Below, one piece after another: positions 10,344 to 18,264 of a stretch of DNA of 58,239 nucleotides (its first letter is position 1; each line of letters starts with the position of its first letter). The position numbers and the translations under genes were made by a program. Origin of the DNA: Paracoccaceae bacterium (GTDB lineage Bacteria; Pseudomonadota; Alphaproteobacteria; Rhodobacterales; Rhodobacteraceae); assembly GCA_026989055.1 (NCBI GenBank), contig JALSKC010000009.1, positions 1 through 58,239 of the forward strand. The letters run 5' to 3'. The notes under the pieces are model-generated. The model saw nothing but the letters and a program-made list of their open reading frames with translations. It was not told the origin of the DNA and did not search any database.

Positions 10344-10798
10344 TAGCGCTCGACGATCTGGACCGCCGCCTGCTGCGGGCGCTGGTGGACGATGCCACGC
10401 TGAGTGCGGGCGCGCTGGCGCGGCGGTTCGGGCGCTCGCAGCCGGCCATCTGGCGGCGGTTGAAACGGCTGGAGGAGGCCGGGGTGCTGGCCGGGCAACG
10501 GGTGGAGCTGGACCTGGAGCGCCTGGGCTTCGGGGTGAGCGCGTTCCTCGGCGTGAAGCTGGCCGCCAGGGGGCGCGTCGGCCTGGAGGACTTCGAACGC
10601 GCGGTCGGCGCCATTCCCGAGGTGCGGATGGTCGAGCATGTGCTGGGGCTTTACGATTACCGCCTGCGGGTGGTGGCCCGCGACATCGCCGATTTCGAGC
10701 GCGTGCTGCGCCGGCGGATCATGGCGCTGCCGGGAGTGGGGGATGTGGAGGCCAACGTGCTGCTGAGCGAAGAGCGCCTGCCCGGGCCGATCGGGTAG
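10340..10798 (+). CDS. Lrp/AsnC-family transcriptional regulator (second of a coupled pair)
   Basis: A 152-aa protein with an AsnC helix-turn-helix (LARRFGRSQPAIWRRLKRLE) and a RAM-type domain from about residue 65. It starts at GTG 10340, sharing GTGA with the stop of the upstream lrp-like gene, so the two are translationally coupled. The two paralogues differ clearly in sequence and may form heteromers or sense different ligands; that is inference. Its 3' end is followed by a strong hairpin at 10807-10829. Confidence 0.92.
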   Translation: MIALDDLDRRLLRALVDDATLSAGALARRFGRSQPAIWRRLKRLEEAGVLAGQRVELDLERLGFGVSAFLGVKLAARGRVGLEDFERAVGAIPEVRMVEHVLGLYDYRLRVVARDIADFERVLRRRIMALPGVGDVEANVLLSEERLPGPIG

Positions 10799-10806
10799 GC
10801 GGGGTT

Positions 10807-10829
10807 GGGGGCAGGGGGCGTCTGCCCCC
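10807..10829 (+). terminator. Hairpin after the lrp-like pair
   Basis: GGGGGCAG (10807-10814) pairs perfectly with CTGCCCCC (10822-10829) across a 7-nt loop, 9 bp after the stop codon. A second small hairpin, CGGCC-TTGC-GGCCG at 10834-10847, follows. No T-run is present. Confidence 0.5.
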
Positions 10830-10890
10830 CTCCCGGCCTTGCGGCCGCTTCACCCCCCGAGAGTATTTGCCGCAAGATGAAGCAGGAGCT
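10807..10890. repeat. Intergenic element of a kind that recurs in Rhodobacterales genomes (from memory)
   Basis: The order G-run/CTGCCCCCC hairpin, GGCC hairpin, a CCCCCCGAGAGTATTTG box at 10853-10869 and then CAAGATGAAG resembles an intergenic sequence I recall as common 3' of genes in Rhodobacterales. Only one copy occurs in this window, so repetition is not shown here. Confidence 0.35.
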
Positions 10891-10959
10891 GCACGGCAAG
10901 AGCACCCTTGCCAAGGGTTCTGCCAGGCGTAAGTTGGCGGCAAAACACCGGAGCCCCCC

Positions 10960-12096
10960 ATGCCTGCACTGCTGCCCGACATCGACCCCGACGGCCTGCT
11001 CGAATATTCCGTGGTCTTTACCGACCGTTCCCTCAACCACATGTCCGCCGCCTTCCAGCAGGTGATGCGCGATATCCACGACACGCTGTGCGAGGTCTAC
11101 AGCGCCGATGCGGTTGCCGTGGTTCCCGGCGGCGGGACATGTGCCATGGAAAGCGTGGCGCGCCAGTTCGCGAGTGGCGAGAAGGTGCTGGTCATCCGCA
11201 ACGGGCTGTTTTCCTATCGCTGGAGCGAGATCTTCCGGGCCGGGGCGATTCCTTCCGGAGAGGTGGTGCTGAAGGCGCGCCGGCAGGGCCCGGAAACCGA
11301 CGCGCCCTTTGCGCCGCCGCCGCTGGAAGAGGTGACGGCGCGGATCGCCGCCGAGCGGCCGGCTGTCGTCTTCGCGCCGCATGTGGAAACCGCATCCGGC
11401 ATCATCCTGCCCGACGCCTATCTGGATGCGCTGGCCGAGGCCACCCATGCCGTCGGCGGGCTGTTCGTGCTCGACTGCATCGCCTCGGGAGCGGTCTGGG
11501 TGGACATGCGCGCGCGGGGGGTGGATGTGCTGATCTCGGCCCCGCAGAAGGGCTGGTCCTCGCCGCCATCGGCCGGGCTGGTGATGCTGGGGCGCCAGGC
11601 GCTGGTGCGCCTCGAGACGCGCCGGAGCACGAGTTTTGCGCTCGATCTGAAGAAGTGGCTTTCGGTCATGCTGGCCTATACCGGCGGGGGGCATGCCTAT
11701 CACGCCACCATGCCCACCGATGCGCTGCGCGCCTTTCGCGACAACATGCTCGAGGCGATGGCCTTCGGCTTCGAGGAGCTGTGCGCCGCCCAGTGGAAGC
11801 AGGGGCGGCGGGTGCGGCGGATGCTGGCCGAACGGGGGGTGAAATCGGTGGCGGCCGAAGGTTTCGAGGCGCCGGGGGTGGTGGTCTCCCACACCGATGA
11901 TCCGGAGATCCGCAGCGGCGCGAAATTCCGCTCCCGGGGCGTTCAGATCGCCGCCGGCGTGCCGCTCCACTGCGACGAGGGCGCGGATTTCTCGAGTTTC
12001 CGGATCGGCCTGTTCGGGCTGGACAAGCTGTATGACGTAGAGGCCAGCCTCGAACGGCTGGGCCGGGCGCTCGACGGGGTGTTCCCGCCGCACTGA
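10960..12096 (+). CDS. Class V aminotransferase (alanine-glyoxylate/serine-glyoxylate type), PLP-dependent
   Basis: A 378-aa fold-type I PLP enzyme. The cofactor Lys197 sits in LISAPQKGWSSPP, preceded by the conserved Asp in LFVLDCIASG. PGGGTCAMES near residue 50 forms the phosphate-binding turn. Length and motifs fit the AGXT/SPT group that moves an amino group from alanine or serine to glyoxylate or pyruvate, but the exact donor cannot be told. The start has GGAG six bases upstream. It lies downstream of the lrp-like pair with its own 160-bp leader, so those regulators may control it. Alternatives include 2-aminoethylphosphonate or aspartate-related class V enzymes. Confidence 0.85.
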   Translation: MPALLPDIDPDGLLEYSVVFTDRSLNHMSAAFQQVMRDIHDTLCEVYSADAVAVVPGGGTCAMESVARQFASGEKVLVIRNGLFSYRWSEIFRAGAIPSGEVVLKARRQGPETDAPFAPPPLEEVTARIAAERPAVVFAPHVETASGIILPDAYLDALAEATHAVGGLFVLDCIASGAVWVDMRARGVDVLISAPQKGWSSPPSAGLVMLGRQALVRLETRRSTSFALDLKKWLSVMLAYTGGGHAYHATMPTDALRAFRDNMLEAMAFGFEELCAAQWKQGRRVRRMLAERGVKSVAAEGFEAPGVVVSHTDDPEIRSGAKFRSRGVQIAAGVPLHCDEGADFSSFRIGLFGLDKLYDVEASLERLGRALDGVFPPH

Positions 12097-12141
12097 GCCC
12101 CGCGCGCGGTGTTCCGCTTTCCCCGCCTGCTCCGCCTGCCT

Positions 12142-13344
12142 TCAGCCCGGCCCCATGCCGACCCGGATCAGCGCCCGGCGCAGCGGTGCGATGTCATGGG
12201 CGGCACGCAGCCCGGACAGCCGCAGCGCCTGCAGTGCCGGCCGGCCCGAGCGCGTCACCCGGTTGAACAGGTCGATCGCGCGGGCCCGGCGGGCGATATC
12301 CCGCAGCCGGGCGCCTTCGTAGGCGGCCAGCGCCTCCGGCCGGCCCGGGTCTTCCGGGTGCCGCCCCGTCGCTTCCAGCAGGGCGGCGATGTCGTTGAGC
12401 GAGGTATTGAGCCCCTGCGCCCCGATCGGCGGCAGCACATGGGCCGCCTCGGCAACCAGCGCCACCCGTGCCGCCGTCAGCCGCTCGGCGCGCTGCGAGA
12501 TGATCGGAAACAGCGCCCGCCCCGAGGCCAGGCGCAGGCCGCGAAACAGCCCTGCCGCGCGCTGCTCCATCGCCGCGTTGAAGGCCGTCTCCGTCATCTC
12601 CAGCAGTTCCACGGCCCGCCGGCCCGGGTTCATCCAGACGATGGCCGAGGCCGGGCGCCCCTCCACATCGGCGAGCGGCACCATGGTGAAGGGGCCGCCT
12701 TCGTGGTAGATCTCGGTGCTGACGTTGCCATGCGGCTGTTCGTGGGTGGCGGTGAACGCCAGCGACTTCTGACCGTAGCGGGTGGTGCGCACGCCGATTC
12801 CGGCCGCTTCGCGCACGGGCGAATCGCGCCCGTCGGCGCCGACCACCAGCCGGGCGCGGATGCGGCTGCCGTCGCTCAGGGAAACCAGCACCGCGTCGCT
12901 GCGCCGGATCATGCCGGAAAAGCCGGTGCCGAAGCGCAGATCGACATTGCCCCGACGTTCGAGCCAGCCCAGGAGCTCGCGTCGGATCACCCAGTTGAGG
13001 AAATTCCAGCCCAGAGGCTCCGCGCTGCCGCTCCCGCGGGAGCGAAAGATGCGTTTGTCGCGTGGTGCGGGGGGTGTGCCGACCGTGTCCACGATGCGCA
13101 GCGCCTCAAGCGGCACCGCATGGGGGGCCAGTGCCGGCCACAGGCCGATCCGCTCGAACAGCGCCCGGGCAGGCTGCAGAAAGGCGGTGGAGCGCAGGTC
13201 GCTTCCGGGAGCGTCGCCACGGGTTATCGGCGGGGCCGGGTCGAGCAGCACCACCGAACGGCCGGCTGCGGAAAAGCCCGCCGCGGCGACGAGCCCGGCC
13301 GGCCCGCCGCCGGCGATCAGGATATCTGCCCGCCCGGCGTTCAC
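12142..13344 (-). CDS. UbiH/Coq6-type FAD-dependent monooxygenase, probable ubiquinone ring hydroxylase
   Basis: A 400-aa flavoprotein monooxygenase. The N-terminal FAD-binding GGGPAGLVAAAGFSAAG is at residues 10-26, the group motif GADGRDSPVREAAG is central, and the C-terminal FAD/ribityl motif appears as VALVAEAAHVLPPIGAQGLN, close to the UbiH consensus but with Glu where GDAAH is usual. By family it would hydroxylate the quinone ring at the membrane surface; which position is not decidable. The GTG start at 13344 overlaps the stop of the upstream HAD gene by 4 bp, so the pair is one translationally coupled unit. A possible alternative is the alphaproteobacterial UbiL or UbiM group. Confidence 0.85.
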   Translation of the reverse strand: MNAGRADILIAGGGPAGLVAAAGFSAAGRSVVLLDPAPPITRGDAPGSDLRSTAFLQPARALFERIGLWPALAPHAVPLEALRIVDTVGTPPAPRDKRIFRSRGSGSAEPLGWNFLNWVIRRELLGWLERRGNVDLRFGTGFSGMIRRSDAVLVSLSDGSRIRARLVVGADGRDSPVREAAGIGVRTTRYGQKSLAFTATHEQPHGNVSTEIYHEGGPFTMVPLADVEGRPASAIVWMNPGRRAVELLEMTETAFNAAMEQRAAGLFRGLRLASGRALFPIISQRAERLTAARVALVAEAAHVLPPIGAQGLNTSLNDIAALLEATGRHPEDPGRPEALAAYEGARLRDIARRARAIDLFNRVTRSGRPALQALRLSGLRAAHDIAPLRRALIRVGMGPG

Positions 13345-14021
13345 GGGGCGTGCTCCGGTGCCGCTCCCAGAGGGGCGAGAAAGGCGGCGAGATCGTCGGT
13401 ATGGTGGTGCACATGATGGTGGTGCACAGGGGCGTCCCCGCGGGGGGGAGCGGCCACGAGAATCGTGCGCATCCCCATCGCGTGCGGCGCGGCCAGGTTG
13501 CGCGGGTCGTCCTCGAACATCGCTGCCTGCTCCGGCCTGAGCCCGTCGGCGGCGAAAACCGTCTCGAAGGCGGCCCGTTCGGGCTTGGGGCGAAAGCCGG
13601 CATGCTCGATCCCGTAAACCGCGTCGAATACATCCGACAGACCGCGCGCCGCCAGCACCCGCTGCGCATGCTCCGCCGGGCCGTTGGTATGGACGATCCG
13701 CCGCCCGGGCAGGGCTGCGATGGCGGCGGCCAGATCCGGCGCCGGGCGCAGCGGGGACAGGTCGATGTCGTGCACCTCGTGCAGATAGGGGCCCGGATCC
13801 ACGCCGTGCTCGCGCATCAGCCCGGCCAGTGTCGTGCCGTAGGTGCGCCAGTAATGCCGGCGCAGCCGGTCGGCCTGCGCGCGGGGGCAGCCCAGCGCGC
13901 GCATCACCCACTCGGTCATGCGCCGCTCGATCTGCTCGAACAGCGCTGCCTCCGGCGGGTAGAGCGTGTTGTCCAGGTCGAAGACCCAGGCACGAATCCG
14001 GCTGAAGGGCGAATGCGACAT
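13341..14021 (-). CDS. HAD-family pyrimidine 5'-nucleotidase-like phosphatase with a His-rich tail
   Basis: A 226-aa HAD hydrolase of the pyrimidine 5'-nucleotidase type. Motif I is VFDLDNTLYP (Asp15 and Asp17), motif II is VHTNG, the motif III lysine is in GFRPKPER, and the motif IV acids are in AMFEDDPRN. It should dephosphorylate a nucleotide or other small phosphate ester. The tail contains HHHHVHHHTDD, created by an in-frame 15-bp tandem duplication at 13401-13427; relatives usually have a shorter HHVTDD-like segment (from memory). It overlaps the downstream UbiH-like gene by 4 bp and is divergent from the GntR gene. Confidence 0.88.
   Translation of the reverse strand: MSHSPFSRIRAWVFDLDNTLYPPEAALFEQIERRMTEWVMRALGCPRAQADRLRRHYWRTYGTTLAGLMREHGVDPGPYLHEVHDIDLSPLRPAPDLAAAIAALPGRRIVHTNGPAEHAQRVLAARGLSDVFDAVYGIEHAGFRPKPERAAFETVFAADGLRPEQAAMFEDDPRNLAAPHAMGMRTILVAAPPRGDAPVHHHHVHHHTDDLAAFLAPLGAAPEHAP
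13401..13427. repeat. In-frame 15-bp tandem duplication in the HAD gene
   Basis: ATGGTGGTGCACATG at 13401-13415 is followed by ATGGTGGTGCAC at 13416-13427. On the coding strand it creates the VHHHHVHHHT stretch. Confidence 0.85.
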
Positions 14022-14136
14022 GCCGACAGGCTAGCGGCTCGCGCCGGCGCTGCAAGGCGCAATATGCCCGCCGGAGCGCCCGGCCCTTGAAACCGGCGCC
14101 GATCCGGGCAAGTCTCGACCCGTTCAGGAGGAGAGG

Positions 14137-14787
14137 ATGCGCGACACTCGCCCCGGCCCGAAGGATGCCTACGAGCTGATCCTCAAGGCCATCGACATCG
14201 GCGATTACCGGCCCGGAGACCGGCTGGTGGAAAGCGAGCTGGCCGAACGCTTCGGCATGTCGCGCACGCCGATCCGCGAGGCGCTGCAACGGCTCGAAAC
14301 CCAGTCCATCCTGCGCCGGGACGGGCGCTCGCTGATCGTCGCGTCGCTGGATCACAACCAGCTGGCCGAACTTTACGTCGTCCGGGGGGAGCTGGAAGGG
14401 CTGGCCGCGGCGCTCGCGGCCCGGCACGCCACGGCCGAGGAGGTGCGCGTGCTGCGCGATCTTGTCGCCCAGGACCGGGCTCATGTGGGCGACCCCGAGG
14501 CGCTTGCCCGGGCCAACCGCCGCTTCCACAAGCAGCTGCATCTGGCATCGCACAACCGCTACCTGGTGCAGCAGCTCGAACTGGTGCACCGCACCATGGC
14601 ACTTCTGGCCACGACCTCGCTTGCGGCCGAAGGGCGCAGCGCCGCGGCGCTGGACGAGCATGCGCGGATCGTCGAGGCGATCGCCGCCGGTGATCCGGAG
14701 GCGGCGCGTGCGGCGCTCCGGACCCATATCTCCAGGGCTTTCGAGACCCGGCTCAAGCTGGATGCGACAGGAGCAGAGGGGGCATGA
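14137..14787 (+). CDS. GntR-family transcriptional regulator with FCD ligand-binding domain
   Basis: A 216-aa FadR-subfamily regulator. The winged helix-turn-helix spans residues about 8-70 (LVESELAERFGMSRTPIREALQRLE, a textbook GntR signature). The all-helical FCD domain follows, with the metal-site histidines in NRRFHKQLH, HN and DEH. A very strong AGGAGGAGAGG precedes the ATG. It is divergent from the HAD/UbiH-like pair, and its target and ligand, probably a small organic acid, are unknown. Its last 35 bp overlap the end of the convergent glycosyltransferase gene, so transcription of one may interfere with the other. Confidence 0.93.
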   Translation: MRDTRPGPKDAYELILKAIDIGDYRPGDRLVESELAERFGMSRTPIREALQRLETQSILRRDGRSLIVASLDHNQLAELYVVRGELEGLAAALAARHATAEEVRVLRDLVAQDRAHVGDPEALARANRRFHKQLHLASHNRYLVQQLELVHRTMALLATTSLAAEGRSAAALDEHARIVEAIAAGDPEAARAALRTHISRAFETRLKLDATGAEGA

Positions 14788-16816
14788 CGGCTTCCGCTCC
14801 GGTGCCGCCCGGCACGCCCGGCAGCTTCCCGGGTGCCGGGACCTGCCCGCTCCTGCCGCCCGCGCCGCTCCGGGGCGCGGGCACGTCGGTGTGCCCGGCG
14901 TTGCGGGCCTGTGGATCGATCCGTCCGGGCCGGCCGTGCTCGGTCTTGTCCCAGTAGAAGGGTTTCGCGATCAGCTCCCACAACCCCTTGTAGGCGGCGA
15001 TTGTGGCCAGGGGGAAATACAGGTGCAGGCTGGGCAGCCAGATCCACAGCCCGCGGTGGCGGCCGGGCGCCAGCGCGAGCCAGCCGACCAGGAGCGTCAC
15101 CAGTTCGGACATGAAGAACAGCGCTGCCAGGAGGTAGAGCGCGGTGGGCGAGAGCACCCCGGCCAGCGGGTGGGAAACCCCCAGCGGAAGGGTCCAGAAG
15201 CTCCACAGCAGAGGGGCCAGCAGGAACTGCGACAGCGCCCCGAGAAACAGCAGCTGCACGCCAAGGAACCGCCAGGCGCCCAGATCCCGCCACAGCCGGG
15301 CCGGCCGGCGCATGTGCACTGCCCAGGTGATCGCATAGCCCTTCAGCCAGCGCGAGCGCTGCCGGATCCAGGGCCAGACGCGGCAGTTCGCCTCTTCCTC
15401 GGTGAGCGTGGGCAGAAGCTCCGTCCGGTAGCCGCGCCGGGCCAGGCGGATGCCCAGATCGGCATCCTCGGTGACATTGTGCGCATCCCAGCCGCCGATC
15501 TCCTCCAGCGCCGCGCGGCGGAAGAAGAGCGTCGTCCCCCCCAGCGGGATGACGAAGCCCAGACGCTCCAGCCCCGGCAGCACCACCCGGAACCAGGTGG
15601 CGTATTCGATGGTGAAGCAGCGCGACAGCCAGTTGCTGCGTGAATTGTAGAAGTCGAGCACCCCTTGCAGGCAGGCCACTTCGGGACCGCGCTCGTGAAA
15701 GCGGCGGACGACCCGGAACAGCTGGTCCGGTTCGGGGGCGTCCTCGGCGTCATAGACCCCGATGATGCTGCCCTTGCAGAAGTCCAGCGCATAGTTCAGC
15801 GCCCGGGGCTTGGTCTTGAGGCGGCCCGCCGGGACCTGCACCTGCCGCATCCAGCGCGGCAGGCGGGCGGCCTGCAGGGCTTCCCGGGTCACCCGGTCGT
15901 CGCTTTCCAGGACAAGGCAGATGTCGAGCAGTTCGCGCGGGTAGTTGAGCCGCCCGAGGCGGCGCACGAGCCGCCCGGCGATCTCGCGTTCGCGATAGAG
16001 CGGCACCAGGATCGAGATCTTCGGCAGCAGCATCGCCTTCTGCTTCCGGTTGCGCCGGCTGACGAAGAGCAGCCCGTCGCGCCTGGTCGCGCGGATGTTG
16101 GCAATGGCGGCGGCGGCCTTCAGGATGCTGTTGGTCAGAAGCGCGAGAATCGCCCAGCCGAACAGTGCCAGCAGGGTGGCCCGTGGCGCGGCGATGGCCC
16201 CTGCAAGCAGTGCGATCAGCCCGGCGGCCACGAGCCGGGCCATGGCGCGCGAATCCCAGTGGCGGCAGCTCTCCGGGGCCTCCACCCGCTCTTCGGCGCG
16301 CGCGGCCAGGGCGGCTTCCCCCTGTTGCAGCAGCACCCGCTGCAGGCGGCTTTCGGGGGCAACCAGCATCAGCGCCGGCCCGAAGGAGGCCGGCAGCATC
16401 TGGCGGATCAGGTGGAAGCGTTCGGGCCGGCAGGTGGCCACCAGCGTGGCCGCCCCGACCCGGCGCAGCGGCAGGATCCCGAGCCGCAGGCAGTTTGCCA
16501 CCCCCACTGCGTGCAGGAGCCGGCTGTCGGGCGGGGCGGCATCCAGGTCGGCGAGGCCGCAGCCGAACTGCCGGGCGAGGCCGCGGGCCAGCGCGTCTTC
16601 GTCGATCATGCCGTTGGCCAGCAGGATCTCGCCGAACAGCGTATCCTCGCGTGCGCGCATGGCCACCGCTCTGATCAGGTCTCCGGGGGAGAGCGCGCCC
16701 ATTTCCACCAGGATCTGGCCGAGCAGCGGTGCGCGGCGGCGGCGCCTGCGCGGCACCAGCAGCAACGGCGCGGCCCCGACGGGGGGGCTCGGAGGAGGGG
16801 TGGAAAGCTGGTTCAT
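14753..16816 (-). CDS. Processive membrane glycosyltransferase (GT2) with N-terminal GspE/PilB-N-like domain
   Basis: A 687-aa protein. Residues about 30-150 (LGQILVEMGALSPGDLIRAV and then FGEILLANGMIDEDALARGLA) form a GspE/MshE N-terminal-like fold, the type that binds c-di-GMP in some ATPases. Two transmembrane helices follow, then a cellulose-synthase-like GT2 core: DAEDAPEP at 356, TEDAD at 449 and QRSRW at 486. Further helices and a disordered Pro/Gly-rich tail complete it. It should extend a polysaccharide at the inner membrane, perhaps switched by c-di-GMP. A perfect CtrA-type box lies 47-63 bp upstream of the ATG. It follows carA but is functionally unrelated. Its 3' end overlaps the GntR gene by 35 bp. 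Confidence 0.87.
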   Translation of the reverse strand: MNQLSTPPPSPPVGAAPLLLVPRRRRRRAPLLGQILVEMGALSPGDLIRAVAMRAREDTLFGEILLANGMIDEDALARGLARQFGCGLADLDAAPPDSRLLHAVGVANCLRLGILPLRRVGAATLVATCRPERFHLIRQMLPASFGPALMLVAPESRLQRVLLQQGEAALAARAEERVEAPESCRHWDSRAMARLVAAGLIALLAGAIAAPRATLLALFGWAILALLTNSILKAAAAIANIRATRRDGLLFVSRRNRKQKAMLLPKISILVPLYREREIAGRLVRRLGRLNYPRELLDICLVLESDDRVTREALQAARLPRWMRQVQVPAGRLKTKPRALNYALDFCKGSIIGVYDAEDAPEPDQLFRVVRRFHERGPEVACLQGVLDFYNSRSNWLSRCFTIEYATWFRVVLPGLERLGFVIPLGGTTLFFRRAALEEIGGWDAHNVTEDADLGIRLARRGYRTELLPTLTEEEANCRVWPWIRQRSRWLKGYAITWAVHMRRPARLWRDLGAWRFLGVQLLFLGALSQFLLAPLLWSFWTLPLGVSHPLAGVLSPTALYLLAALFFMSELVTLLVGWLALAPGRHRGLWIWLPSLHLYFPLATIAAYKGLWELIAKPFYWDKTEHGRPGRIDPQARNAGHTDVPAPRSGAGGRSGQVPAPGKLPGVPGGTGAEAVMPPLLLSHPA

Positions 16817-16861
16817 CGGGCTTCACAGGTTGCGGGCTGCGAAGCATCCTAGGGGTCGGGT

Positions 16862-16880
16862 GGTTAACGGGGCCTTAACC
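16862..16880. promoter_or_regulatory. CtrA-type binding site, TTAA-N7-TTAAC, palindromic
   Basis: GGTTAA-cggggcc-TTAACC contains TTAA (16864-16867), seven bases, and TTAAC (16875-16879), exactly the CtrA consensus. Because of the symmetry the same consensus is present on the minus strand, facing the glycosyltransferase gene whose start is at 16816. It lies 11 bp beyond the carA stop. At about 15% each of A and T, I estimate roughly 0.01 chance matches in a window this size. Confidence 0.65.
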
Positions 16881-16890
16881 GGCCATGGCA

Positions 16891-18051
16891 TCAAGCTGCC
16901 TTTTCAATGGCTTCCACGAAGGTCTCGAACAGATAGTAGCTGTCCTGCGGCCCGGGGCTGGCCTCGGGGTGATACTGCACCGAGAACACCGGGCGGTCGC
17001 GCAGGGCAATGCCGCAGTTGGAGCCGTCGAACAGGCTCACATGGGTTTCCTCCACGCCCTCGGGGAGGCTCTGACTGTCCACGGTGAAGCCGTGGTTCAT
17101 CGAGGTGATCTCCACCTTGCCGCTGCGCAGGTCCTTGACCGGGTGGTTGGCGCCGTGGTGGCCGTGGTTCATCTTGACGGTGCGCGCACCCAGCGCCAGC
17201 GCCAGCATCTGGTGGCCGAGGCAGATGCCGAAGATCGGCAGTTCGGTCCGCTCCAGAAGGTGGCGGATCATCGGCACCGCATATTCGCCGGTCGCCGCCG
17301 GATCTCCGGGGCCGTTGGACAGGAACACCCCGGCCGGATCGTGGGCGAGAACCTCCTCGGCGGTGGCGGTGGCCGGCAGCACGGTCACATCGCAGCCGGC
17401 CGAGGCCAGGCAGCGCAGGATGTTGCGTTTCGCGCCATAGTCGAGCGCCACCACCCTGTGCCCGGGCGCGGTGCGCTTCGGGTAGCCGTCAGGCCAGGCC
17501 CAGCGCATCTCGTCCCAGCGGTAGGACTGGGTGCAGCTCACCTCGCGCGCGAGATCCATGCCTTCCAGGCCGTTGAAGGCGCGGGCTTTCGCTACCAGAG
17601 CCTCGATGTCGAAGTTTCCTTCCGGGTCGTGGGCGAGCGCCACATGCGGCGCGCCCTGGCGGCGGATGGCGCGGGTCAGCCGCCGGGTGTCCACCCCGCC
17701 GATCCCGATCCGCCCGCGTCCTGCCAGCCAGTTGCCCAGCCGTTCGCGCGCCCGCCAACTGGAAGGCTCGGTGGGCAGCCAGCGCACCACCATGCCGGCG
17801 GCCAGGGGCTCGGCGGCCTCGTCGTCCTCGGCGGTGGTGCCCACATTGCCCACATGCGGGAAGGTGAAGGTCACCACCTGCCCGGCATAGGACGGGTCGG
17901 TCATGATCTCCTGATAGCCGGTCATCGCGGTGTTGAAGCAGAGTTCGGCCACCGTTTCGCCCGTCGCGCCGAAGCCGGTTCCGTAAAACAGCGTGCCGTC
18001 GGCCAGCGCCAGGCAGGCGGTGGGCTTGGGGGGGACGGCAGGCGCGGGCAT
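16891..18051 (-). CDS. carA: Carbamoyl-phosphate synthase small (glutaminase) subunit
   Basis: A 386-aa subunit, normal length, that hydrolyses glutamine and passes ammonia to CarB for carbamoyl phosphate used in arginine and pyrimidine synthesis. The N-terminal CPSase small-chain domain contains the typical FNTAMTGYQEIMTDPSY. The C-terminal class I glutamine amidotransferase domain has the nucleophile Cys277 in FGICLGHQMLAL and the His/Glu pair in VQYHPEASPGP. The carB gene is not in the window. It is divergent from the YqeY-domain gene, an arrangement I recall as common in Rhodobacterales, with a palindrome between them. Confidence 0.97.
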   Translation of the reverse strand: MPAPAVPPKPTACLALADGTLFYGTGFGATGETVAELCFNTAMTGYQEIMTDPSYAGQVVTFTFPHVGNVGTTAEDDEAAEPLAAGMVVRWLPTEPSSWRARERLGNWLAGRGRIGIGGVDTRRLTRAIRRQGAPHVALAHDPEGNFDIEALVAKARAFNGLEGMDLAREVSCTQSYRWDEMRWAWPDGYPKRTAPGHRVVALDYGAKRNILRCLASAGCDVTVLPATATAEEVLAHDPAGVFLSNGPGDPAATGEYAVPMIRHLLERTELPIFGICLGHQMLALALGARTVKMNHGHHGANHPVKDLRSGKVEITSMNHGFTVDSQSLPEGVEETHVSLFDGSNCGIALRDRPVFSVQYHPEASPGPQDSYYLFETFVEAIEKAA

Positions 18052-18143
18052 CGACGACTCTCCGGTTCGGAATTTCCGGGAAACTAGGGAAAGCGCCTCC
18101 CGGGGTCAAGGCCGGGGCAAAACGCGCTGGATCTGCGCGAAAC

Positions 18144-18163
18144 ATTTCATGGTTCAATGAAAT
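18144..18163. promoter_or_regulatory. AT-rich inverted repeat between carA and the YqeY-domain gene
   Basis: ATTTCAT (18144-18150) and ATGAAAT (18157-18163) are perfect 7-bp arms around a 6-bp spacer, 93 bp upstream of carA and 102 bp upstream of the divergent gene. The position suits a shared operator; the protein is unknown. Confidence 0.45.
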
Positions 18164-18264
18164 CAGCATGTTGCAGGATATTCCGCCTGTTGCCAGCTGT
18201 CGGGGGAGGGGGTATTGTCAGGGTTTCTGGATGGCGTGGGGATGGCCGCGGGATGGAGCAAGAA

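Noticed and set aside
12142-14727. Frame extending the UbiH-like gene upstream to 14727
   Set aside because: It runs antisense to the GntR gene and through the HAD gene in another frame. The FAD motif begins right after the GTG at 13344.
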